Below are positions 1 through 7,860 of a DNA stretch of 23,169 bases, in pieces. Within the stretch, counting starts at the first letter, position 1. Each line of letters begins with the position of its first letter. Under the pieces are notes generated by a model that made no database searches, was not told the origin of the DNA, and saw only the letters and a program-made list of their open reading frames with translations. Made by a program: the position numbers and the translations under genes. The stretch spans positions 899,667-922,835 of the forward strand of contig BFEA01000204.1 in assembly GCA_003427395.1 (NCBI GenBank), in the 5' to 3' direction. The stretch comes from Chara braunii. Lineage: Eukaryota > Streptophyta > Charophyceae > Charales > Characeae.

Positions 1-402
1 AGTTGGATTTGTGGCCACGGTGTACCAGAAGACATTGTCAGCGACCGCGACACTCGTTTCATGTCGGCGTTTTGGACTGCTCTCATGCAGGAGTCCGGCA
101 CAACAATGAAACCAAGTTCGGCTCGACATCCTCAGACAGACGGGCAGACGGAGCGGGCACATCAAACTGCTCAATTGATGCTTCGTACGCTCATTCGTCC
201 GGACCAGAAAGATTGGGTTGACTGCCTCCCCGACATCGAGTTCGCCTACAACACTTCGGTGCACCCGGCGATCNGCGTGACTCCATTCGAGTTGCACCAC
301 GGTGGACGGAAAGGCCGCATCTTCGCCGACCTTCTCCTCCCTCGACCAGCCGACATTGACGCCGCTTGCTCCCCCGCTTCCGTTCGGAAGTACAGGACTT
401 GC
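1..402 (+). pseudogene. Ty3/Gypsy integrase core (3' part of pol), fragment A
   Basis: This is the C-terminal half of a retroviral-type integrase catalytic core, the enzyme that inserts element cDNA into the genome. Frame 1 is open from the window edge. It shows the second catalytic Asp in VSDRDTRF (Asp codon at 43-45) and the catalytic Glu in HPQTDGQTER (Glu codon at 151-153), followed by the usual FAYNTSVHPA and TPFELHHGG motifs. The first catalytic Asp and the zinc-binding HHCC domain would lie upstream of the window. One ambiguous base (N at 274) sits in the reading frame. Frame 1 ends at a TGA at 403-405, but the protein clearly continues in frame 3, so a frameshift lies between about 360 and 402, plausibly in the C-run near 371-375. 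It is a pol gene remnant rather than a host gene. The lineage differs from the second Gypsy element downstream, which has NGQAEQ at the Glu motif. Confidence 0.9.
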
Positions 403-1025
403 TGACTCAAGCCCGCGCAGATATGCGAAAGGCTCAAGTTCGCATGCAGCAGCAAGCCAACAGGCGTCGCGTACCATGTCCCATCCGCGGCGGTGATCTG
501 GTTTGGGTCTCTGCGGAAGAGTTTGCACTGGAACAGGACATTTCACGCAAACTGCTTCCCAAGTGGTTTGGACCTTGGTCTGTGACAGCAGCCGCGGGCG
601 ATGAGCCCGATGGCCCTTCATTTGTGATCAATATTCCAGAGCATCTGACGGTCCCTCCGGTCTTCCACGCCTCGACGCTGGCAACATACACGCCAACCAA
701 GAGCGACGACTTTCCGGGCCGACGATCGCAGGACCCTCCTTCTATGGATGGCCATCAGGAAGTTGACCGCGTCATCACCGATCGCAAGTACGGCAGCAAG
801 CCGCGGCAGTACAAAGTCACATTCAAAGCATGCGATCGCGACGACACTCGGTGGATTTCAGGAGCAGATTTGAAAGCATCCGCACCGCTGATCTATGCTC
901 ACTATGAACGTCAAAGGTTAGCCAAGGGACCTCCACGACCTGCCCCTCCCACCCGGACTGTGGTCTGTGGCAGACTGCGTAACCACACGGGCCCTGTAGG
1001 ACCCGTCCCGGACATTCAGCCTTAG
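366..1025 (+). pseudogene. Integrase C-terminal GPY/F module plus chromodomain, fragment A
   Basis: This continues the integrase in frame 3 after the frameshift and ends at TAG 1023-1025. Residues 40-110 match the GPY/F module (RGGDLVWV, SRKLLPKWFGPW, DGPSFVINIPEHL, VFHASTLATY), typical of Ty3/Gypsy integrase tails. Residues 133-183 (about 762-914) look like a chromodomain: VDRVITDRKYG, then RQYKVTFK, then TRWISGADL. In chromoviruses this domain sits at the integrase C terminus and is thought to steer insertion toward particular chromatin. The usual Trp of the second strand is Phe here (VTFKAC) and the first aromatic cage position is not evident, as in cage-poor chromodomains of many plant chromoviruses. 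The tail after residue 185 is Pro-rich and not recognised. The first in-frame ATG is not informative because this is the interior of a polyprotein. Confidence 0.88.
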
Positions 1026-1082
1026 AGCCTAAAACTTAGGAGCTACAGGCCCCGGTCGTTTCAGCCTGAAAACTGAAAAACG

Positions 1083-1267
1083 AGGGCCTGCAGGCCCTAC
1101 TCCGTTTCAGCCTATTTCTGGGTCTTTCAGACCCAGAGTTTTTCCAGCCTGAAACGGAGGGCTATTCTTAGGCCCTGGGCTATTTTTAGGCCCTCNTTTG
1201 TTTCGACCTGCCCTAAGATTCAGGCACGAAAACTGGGTTTCGGAACAGGCTATTTCTGGCCTGTTCC
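1083..1267. repeat. Cluster of perfect inverted repeats (hairpins)
   Basis: Just downstream of the pol stop, several strong stems are packed into under 200 bp. A 16-bp perfect palindrome lies at 1083-1098 (AGGGCCTGCAGGCCCT). An 11-bp perfect stem pairs 1100-1110 with 1149-1159 and encloses a 9-bp stem (1117-1125 with 1129-1137) that has a 3-nt loop. A further 9-bp stem pairs 1242-1250 with 1259-1267. Between them lie two 18-bp direct copies at 1159-1176 and 1177-1194 that differ at one base. This may be the 3' noncoding region or LTR of Gypsy fragment A, but no second LTR is present to prove it. One N is at 1196. Confidence 0.85.
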
Positions 1268-1273
1268 CACGCC

Positions 1274-1516
1274 GGCATTATTGGCAAGAGCACGAGCAGG
1301 AGCTGCAGCTGCAGCCCCTGCCTCCCTTCGGCATTATTGGCAAGAGCACGAGCAGGAGCTGCAGCTGCAGCCCCTGCCTCCCTTTGGCATTATTGGCAAG
1401 AGCACGAGCAGGAGCTGCAGCTGCAGCCCCTGCCTCCCTTTGGCATTATTGGCAAGAGCACGAGCTGGAGCTGCAGCTGCAGCCCCTGCCTCCCTTCGGC
1501 ATTATTGGCAAGAGCA
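1274..1516. repeat. 56-bp tandem repeat, four copies plus a partial
   Basis: Copies start at 1274, 1330, 1386 and 1442, with a 19-base partial copy at 1498-1516. Each begins GGCATTATTGGCAAGAGCA and contains GAGCTGCAGCTGCAGC. The copies are almost identical, with single changes such as C/T in the CCTTC/TGG junction and AGCAGG to AGCTGG in copy 4, so amplification is recent. The unit is 56 bp (not a multiple of 3) and contains no stop in any forward frame, so all three forward frames stay open through it. Those open frames are a by-product of the repeat, not evidence of a protein. Confidence 0.95.
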
Positions 1517-1599
1517 GCCTCCTGGACTGCTCGCCCGAGTCAGGAGGCACCCGTGATAGTACATAGGAGCTTCAGGCACTGAACGGGTAGGCAGTTGGA

Positions 1600-1765
1600 G
1601 AGTAGGACGGTAGTCTTCAGATTTCGGCCGCAGCACTCAGGAGGAGCGCTGCAGTAGTCTTCAGCGCTAGGCAGTAGTAGTAGCGCTAGCTGTAGTCTTC
1701 GGCGCTGGGCGCCATAGCCATAGCAGTAGTCATCAGCGCTGGGCGCTGTAGGTGGTAGGTAGTAG
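1600..1765. repeat. Degenerate AGCGCT / GTAGTCTTC repeat region
   Basis: Short motifs such as GTAGTCTTC, AGCGCT, GGGCGC and runs of TAG recur at irregular spacing of roughly 25-40 bp. It looks like a decayed minisatellite. No gene is recognisable. Confidence 0.5.
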
Positions 1766-1873
1766 AGTGGGGAGAGACACTGGCGGAGGCCAGTGGTACG
1801 TACCTGTGGCGCCATCGCTCCAGCTCCATCTTCGAGGTACCTGTATCAAGGCGCCAACTTCACAGGTTAGTAC

Positions 1874-1874
<1 letters not shown>

Positions 1875-1908
<34 letters not shown>
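1875..1908. repeat. (AG)17 microsatellite
   Basis: There are 17 perfect AG dinucleotides, followed by a pyrimidine-rich CT stretch (about 1910-1960). (AG)n/(CT)n tracts are common in plant leaders and LTRs. No promoter or transcript start can be assigned from the sequence alone. Confidence 0.97.
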
Positions 1909-1911
<3 letters not shown>

Positions 1912-2368
1912 GTCTTCCTCTTCTTCTCAGTCCACCATCTCTTCTTCCCCTCTCACCACCTGCTTCTCAGTATCAGCGGACTACTACAGAGAGAGATTTG
2001 TGACATGAGACTTGACGACATTGGATCCAGACTCGACATTGGGATTCAGACATTTTGACGAGGGACTATTTGGGCCTGTGCTGAACACTTGGTGTTGACG
2101 ACATTTCCATCTTCCCTTCTTCGTCGTCTAACCCCACCTCCTTCGTCTGTGTATGGTTGGGGCTGGCGCAGTCTTCTTGTGTGAAGCGCCAGACCCCTTC
2201 ACACCATGATGATGATGATGTATGTTCGGGGCTGCATTACAATATTGATTGTTCGGATCATTGGTATCTAAGTCTTCCGCTGTGCTATCTTATACCTTGT
2301 ATTGAAAGGTCGGTTCTTGTTCTGGTCTGCACCTATACGGTATGCAACACTGCACTACTCTCCAAATG
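1909..2368. other. Unassigned noncoding stretch
   Basis: No gene is recognisable here. The stretch contains a pyrimidine-rich segment (1909-1975), TTGACGACATT-like motifs at about 2012 and 2093, an 8-bp stem (2179-2186 with 2197-2204) with a 10-nt loop, and a short GAT repeat near 2208. It may include the end of Gypsy element A, whose 3' boundary I could not locate. Confidence 0.4.
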
Positions 2369-2520
2369 TGCAAATGAGACTGAATCCACTGCTAGAACAC
2401 GGAAAAATACATTGCCATCTTTTTTGTCTTTTGCGCACGTGGAGTGCAAATGAGACTGAATCCACTGCTAGAACACGGAGAAATACATTGCCATCTTTTT
2501 TGTCTTTTGCGCACGTGGAG
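2369..2520. repeat. Tandem duplication, 2 x 76 bp
   Basis: Copy 1 (2369-2444) and copy 2 (2445-2520) both begin TGCAAATGAGACTGAATCC and end GCGCACGTGGAG. I see one difference (GGAAAAATA versus GGAGAAATA). The near-identity implies a recent local duplication. No coding function is evident; 76 is not a multiple of 3. Confidence 0.95.
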
Positions 2521-3659
2521 AGTACCAAGCATTCGCTCCGCAGCTCTCCAGATGTTCGAAAATGATACTGGATCCTCAGGCAGAAAAGGGCAAGATGCAC
2601 CGGTTTTCCTTTTTTTTTGGCGTTTTGCAGGTCCTGCATTGGGAAAGTTCGTTTTGCTTTAGCATGGCTCCTGCGCAAGGATCACATTTGCAAATCGAGG
2701 GGAAAAAAAACTACTTCAACAAAAGAAAAAACTACTTTCTTTTTTGGGTCTGTCGCAGACATCGCACAGCTGCGAGTTCGCGCACAGCACCTGCGGCCCG
2801 CGTGTTGCTTTCCCATGTCGGAAAAAGGCGGTGGGGACGAACGGGATGAGCGGGAGGGGGGGGATGGGAGGGTGAGCACCAGGGCAGTGGACGGGGGGAG
2901 GGGCAACGCGAGGAGCAAGAGAGGGACCAGCGGGAGGAGGAGGAACGGGATGAGAAGAGAGGGGGGAAGGAGTGGGGAGCAGCAGGGAGGCACCGCAGAG
3001 GGAGCAGTGGGCGAAGAGTAGGTCTGCCGTGGGCGTGGCCATGGTGACCATACTCAGAGAGTTGATTTCCACGGGGCCGAAAGCTGCATGCCGTGGGCGT
3101 AGCTTTTTTTTATTTTATTTTTTGTTCCCCTGCTCTTAGTCCCCGCCGCAGTCGCGGCGGGCATCCCCTTGTTCCTTTTAGGTATAGATTGGGGTCGTGT
3201 TCCCCCCCCAAAAAAAAAGAAAAGAAAAAGGTATGGATAGTACCCCTTTTAGTAGGTTCTGCCAAATCTAACACTGTTGTCATCCTTAGCTTTCACCCTC
3301 CCCTAAGTCAATGCCCCGACCTCGTCCCCCCACCCCCCTCCACCCCGCTCCACCCCGCTCCACTCCTCTTCCCTCCCTGTCTTCATTTTCCCACGATTTT
3401 CACCCTCACACCCCCACCAACCCCTTGAAAAGTAGAGAAAGTAGAAGTCAAGTTTGGCTAACCACTGAACTGACAACTGCTCCCTGTTTCCCTGACCGTT
3501 CCATCTGACCCCCACTAACCCACTACCGGACATAGTCTCACTCCGCTTCCTGCGTGAATTCCCACCTTCACATCCCCACCCGCCCAATCTCTCTTCCCCA
3601 GACTCCCTATCCATCCCCTTGTTACCACCTACAAAAGTTGACTAAATTACATACTTGAC
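2521..3659. other. Low-complexity, strand-asymmetric DNA
   Basis: There is no recognisable gene. About 2821-3020 is almost pure purine on the + strand (GGGAGG, GAGGAG motifs). About 3290-3430 is pyrimidine-rich (CCACCCC, CTCCACC runs, with CACCCCGCTC in tandem). An A-rich run lies at 3210-3230. GCCGTGGGCGT occurs near 3025 and again near 3090. Long open frames on both strands here result from the skewed composition. Confidence 0.6.
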
Positions 3660-4830
3660 CCACACACCGAGAGAAACCTAGACTCACTCATCGAGATTGT
3701 TCCGCTGTCATGGTACCGGATCCTGAAACGGGGTCCGAGGTTGGAAGAGGTAGACTGGGTGGGCGCCAAGGGGGATCCGGAGCATCTAGGTGAAATCCAC
3801 ATTGTGAGAGCACAGGACGTCCTGGTGGAATTATATGCAGTTAGCAGATCTGGGGCCCTGCAGAGTAGCTGGAACCCTTCAAATGGTGGGATAAACTGAT
3901 GCATTTCGGGTCTGAGGGTTGGGAGAGGGAGGGGAGGCCCTATCTTTTCAACCAAACACAGGCATCCGAGACCTGGCCCTGGACCAACTGGAATGGAAAT
4001 GGAATTCCACAGGGGGGAGAGCGAAACCCACCAGGCAAATTCACCTCCATAAGCTACCGGTTAAGTCCATTTATAAAACGCTCAGGCCAAGGCGCCCCCT
4101 AAAGGACGCGATAAACAACAGACGGGCCAGATGCCTCAATGTCGATCGTAGCCTCCTCACCCCAATTCCGTGGTTTCAGGAACGTAGAGCCAAGCCTGCA
4201 AATGTCACCTCTTTGCAGTGGCAGATTGCACACCGATGTCTGCTGAGCACTGCCCTGGTGCCCACGGTGTCTGCACACCTTTCCCCCGTGAAAGAGGGCA
4301 GAGACCATCGAACATGTATTCATGCAATACCTCGTGGGACAGCTTTCTGGGCACTAGTGGGACAGTATTTGGAGGAAGACGGTGTCGGACCTAACATGGC
4401 CTTTGGACTGGAGGGCAATCCTCACGGGGCTCTGGCCGCAGGCACAGGAAGCCTCGGCCTTTGCTGAAAATATGTACAGGCTGGGACGAAGTGCTGTTCT
4501 GTGGGGGTTGTGGGGGCAGCGATGTTTGCTGGCCCTAGAAGATGTACGGGTTGGAGAGCCAGAGACAGCAGAGCAGATCAAGCAACAGGTGCAGAGGGAG
4601 GTAACGTGGGAATGGCAGGCCCTGAAGGCCCATCTTGACCTCAGATGTGCAAGGATATCAAACGAGCCAGCACCTCCTACTGCAGGGACTGGTTGGGGGG
4701 TGAAAGGGGCGGATGGATAGCTAGTCTGGAGTGGAGTGAGGACAAGGCAGAGGGCCAACAATGGGAGATAGTAGAGTCCACGAAGTATCGCCTGGTTTTT
4801 AACGACTGGACAAGGATAGAACCCTTCTTG
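3660..4830 (+). pseudogene. Decayed LINE (non-LTR retrotransposon) 3' end with zf-RVT
   Basis: Pieces in several frames align, in order, with the C-terminal region of the LINE at 21540-22720. Frame 3 (3660-3896) has IVPLSWYRILKRGP, matching IPLAWWRTLRKGP. Frame 1 (about 3970-4260) has KSIYKTLRP and SLQWQIAHRCL, matching KSTYILLRP and SLQWQIEHRCL. Frame 2 (4259-4330) carries the zf-RVT start, CPRC then ETIEHVFMQY. A segment at about 4382-4640 matches WPWDWKVLLCEAWP and AENMYRLGRSAVLWGLW. Frame 1 from 4645 has DWLGGERGGWI and YRLVFNDWTRI. In the zf-RVT motif a TGA interrupts the linker and the last Cys is Tyr (TAC at 4328), so zinc binding is lost. Reverse transcriptase and endonuclease parts are absent, giving a 5'-truncated, frameshifted relic. 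Confidence 0.85.
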
Positions 4831-5668
4831 TCTGGAAAAAACTCGAAGCAAGAATGCATACAAAACTTGTTTGCTCACAATTTTTGCATAGGCAGTTTCA
4901 GATTAGACAGTCATTCCTCAAGCACTCAGCCTCTCATTCACCCATGATCACTCGCATCCCACTCGACCATCTACAATGGATACACACAATGACAAAGAGA
5001 CAAGCTTCTCAAGAAACAGTTTTTTTCCATTCGAACATATCCAAAGTCATTAACACCCTTCCGTCCTTCCGCCAGTGGCTACCCCTACGCCGTGTTTCAA
5101 TCGCCACCACACGATCCTCATCAGGGGCTTCCTGCGTTCCTCAAACCCAACTCGCTGAAAAGACTGACTGTAGAGATAGTTTGGCGCTACAGATCCTGCT
5201 GCACTCATGACCCCATCCACTGGCGGGCACTGCAGCCCTTACTCCTACTCTTGAAAGTAGACACTTGTCTACCTCTCAATTTCTGCTTCTCCGCTGCAGT
5301 TCCGCTCATGGCGCGTGTGTCAGCGTAGTCTCAGCCCACGGCTAGGGCTGTGGACGCACCAGTAGTTCGCCTTTTCCTATTTCCTTTTTGAAGCAGTACT
5401 TAGTTCTAGTAACATATCCATGATTTAGTCTAAATGCGTGTCTCCCAGCTGGAAAATCACAAATCCTACCAGGACGAAAAGAAAGGAAAAGCAAAGAGAA
5501 TTCCCGCTCGGCTTTGAGCCACCTCCCTAACACCTAGATCCTCTTTCCGCCCCTCCAAAAACCACTAACTGTTTTTATCGTTTTCGGGGCGGTTCGAATC
5601 TTCCGTCAGCCTCAATACATGAAACGGCAATGTGCATCCATAAATATTAAATATTAATACAAAAAATA
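4831..5668. other. Unassigned stretch with AT-rich end
   Basis: No gene, repeat or element is recognised. Open frames of 60-118 codons (for example 4854-5210) lack motifs and resemble random frames. GGTTCGAATC near 5590 resembles a tRNA T-loop or pol III B box, but no A box or acceptor stem is visible. The last 40 bases before the LTR element are A/T-rich (TAAATATTAAATATTAATAC). Confidence 0.4.
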
Positions 5669-5672
5669 AAAG
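5669..5672. repeat. Target-site duplication, left copy (AAAG)
   Basis: AAAG immediately precedes the TG start of the 5' LTR and is repeated immediately after the CA end of the 3' LTR (14670-14673). Counting the terminal A of the 3' LTR, the match extends to 5 bases (AAAAG), the usual length for Ty3/Gypsy elements. Confidence 0.65.
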
Positions 5673-6711
5673 TGCGAGGATTTGGGTCCTCGGCATGCCC
5701 GTGAATGGGCCCCTACAGCAAGCATGAGCCTTCCCTAAGTGAAGGTGGGCCCCTGAATCTCAATGTGGCCTGAATTCGTCAATTTTGCAAGTCTTGGTGG
5801 GCGCCATTCAGTTACCACGTGCCAGTCGGTTACATCCTCCCCGCTCATGAGAATCAGAAACATTTGTGAGCCTTCTAGGCTCTTCCAGCCTCACAGGGGA
5901 AGCAGGGAACACCGCACATTTGCGCCTGGGTGGTTGGGCACGCCTAACCAATTTGGTCACAGGCCACTGTGTGAATGGGCCTGGGCACATACACTTTGGC
6001 CAGACGTGAAGCTACTGGGCACACGGGTGCCAGGCCCAGGCAGCAAACACAGCACTTTCCATATAGGAAAGTGCCCGCCTGCCATTCAGTCATTCGGGCA
6101 CTTGGTGGTACGTGCGGCAGCGCTGCTGGAACGAGTGCTCATGCCTGCCTGCCGTGCACTTGGTGCGTGAACGCGAGCGCGGTCGCGAGAGGGAGACAGC
6201 AGGGCACTGAAAGAAGGCAGGGCCATAGCCCAGCCCCCATAGTCGGGCTTGGGCTTGGAGGAGGTCAGTGTGGTATGGCAGTGGTCTTCGGGTAGTGAGG
6301 AGGCGTGGGAGATGGAGTCGAGGGTGAGCATGCATGGGCGAGTAAGGATGTGATGTGAGAGCACGTACCTGGTCTGGGTGGAGGTCTACATGGTCGACAT
6401 CTGCATGTACTTTGGTTGCTGTTGCTGATGTCAACGGTTGCTTTGTCAATTCGTAGGCTGGTAGAATAGCGGTGTGATTGTAGTCTGGGCGCTGAGCGGC
6501 AAGTAGCAGGAAGAGCTCTGGATACAGTGTTGATGGTGGCGAGAGTATGCTCTCATTGACATTTGAGTTCGGTGCTTCGGTTCTCCCTCGGTGTAATGTC
6601 AGTGCATTTCTGCTTTCTGGACAGCTATTGACTATCTGGCCTCAATGTGATTTTGCAATCTGGAATTATGTCATTTTGGCGATGATTTCGCTATTGCTCA
6701 TTTTCCTTGCA
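5673..6711 (+). repeat. 5' LTR of element B
   Basis: It starts TGCGAGGATT and ends CCTTGCA (TG...CA). It matches 13683-14669 along its whole length, and similarity stops at exactly the CA in both copies (TTGCAATTTGG here, CGCAAAAGGG there). It has extra segments relative to the 3' LTR, notably around 6048-6065, about 6330-6360 and a short one near 6678. Two short hairpins lie near its start (5675-5692 and 5729-5749). Open frames inside it (for example 5763-6170 and 6547-6822) are not genes. I could not fix a TATA box or polyadenylation signal with confidence. Confidence 0.9.
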
Positions 6712-6714
6712 ATT

Positions 6715-6726
6715 TGGTATGGCAGC
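6715..6726 (+). promoter_or_regulatory. Candidate primer binding site (Met-tRNA type)
   Basis: TGGTATGGCAGC begins 3 bases after the LTR CA end. It matches the common plant initiator-Met-tRNA primer site TGGTATCAGAGC at 9 of 12 positions, including the first six. The position is right for minus-strand priming; the mismatches fit an old element. Confidence 0.6.
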
Positions 6727-7860
6727 TGGTTCGTGCCATTCCGCTGGCTCCAGCGCAATAGCTGTTTGGCGCTTCGTCGTGGACGGCGAGGCGGTGATAA
6801 GACTTGTGCATTTGGTATTTAGGTGGGCCTGTGTGGTGAGGGTGTGCCAGGAAGGCTATGTGGTGACATTGGGGTACGTGCTGGATGATGAGAGCCGCTG
6901 ACGTGGCATTTAAGCCGAGGTGGAACTGCATTATATTGTGGGTTGTGCCGAGCACTGATTGGTCATCATAAATGCACGTCAGGTTACTGGTGAGAAATAT
7001 GTGGTTGGGGGCAGCATTATGAGGTACATTGCACCTTACCTTATCTACCCTCTTCGTGAGGAAGTTTGTCTTGTCTTGGGAGTCCTCTCATAGTGAGGTG
7101 TTGCGAGTGCTCAACCTTGAGTCGACATTCTTCCTGGTGAGCACGCTGGTGGGAGAAGGGCACCCTGGACGAAGCACATGGGTCACGGTTACCATGCCAA
7201 CCCAGTGGGAGTGGAGCACGCATGCTTCGGTGCTGAGTCCTTTGGTCTGCTTTGCTGCGCTGTAGAGGTCATGTTGGGCAGGCCAGCCCTATGGGGGAGG
7301 GACGAGTACCAGAGCGTCTATAAAGAGACTCCGGCAGGGATACACAACTCGCGCTGTACACGGAGTATAAAAATAGTACGGATGGGGCTGGCCAGTCTTG
7401 CATTGACTTGGGGCACAGGGGTGGGCCGATTGCACACCTTTAGGCACACTGCTCAACCAGAGCTCTAGGGACTCGAGAAAGATTGAGGGGAGGGGAAGAT
7501 TTCAGTAAAGTGCTCGATTGTTAATTATTGTTTATTTCCATTCGGCTTGCATTCCACCAATGGTTCTATTTTTATTTTGATTAGTTAGTTGTTATGGACT
7601 CTGCTGGCAACTGACAAACTGCTGCAGGTAGAGTAGAATATTATTCTTTGCTGCATTGCATTCTGTTTTGGACTAGTCAACGTAGGAGTAGGATTGTTTG
7701 TAGGGGTCTGAGCTTATCTGCTGTTACTGCTTGACTACTTTTTGACTTATCTGGACCAAACAACTATTTTACTTTTATTTATTTTAAGAATCGGTTGGAT
7801 GACACGCTGCGGTAGGTCCCAGCAAGGACATTAGTGCAGATCGCCTGCCATGTGTAGCTC
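6727..7860 (+). other. Untranslated leader of element B
   Basis: This is about 1.1 kb between the primer site and the first gag-like ATG. No protein is recognisable. TATA-like strings occur at about 7319 (TATAAAG) and 7369 (TATAAAAATAG), and the last 350 bases are T-rich. Long leaders are common in plant Gypsy elements. Whether the TATA strings act as promoters cannot be judged here. Confidence 0.5.

Noticed and set aside
2617-3072. Arg/Gly-rich and Pro-rich open frames on both strands
   Set aside because: Purine-rich low-complexity DNA keeps frames open on both strands; no motif beyond composition.
4854-5328. Possible extension of the LINE ORF past 4830
   Set aside because: Sequence after the WTRI block does not resemble the corresponding end of the second LINE or any known motif.
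5580-5610. tRNA or SINE pol III B box (GGTTCGAATC)
   Set aside because: The T-stem is imperfect, no A box or acceptor/anticodon arms can be found upstream, and the motif is short enough to occur by chance.
5763-6295. Open frames within the 5' LTR (135 and 106 codons)
   Set aside because: They lie inside an LTR, the counterparts in the 3' LTR are disrupted, and no domain is recognisable.
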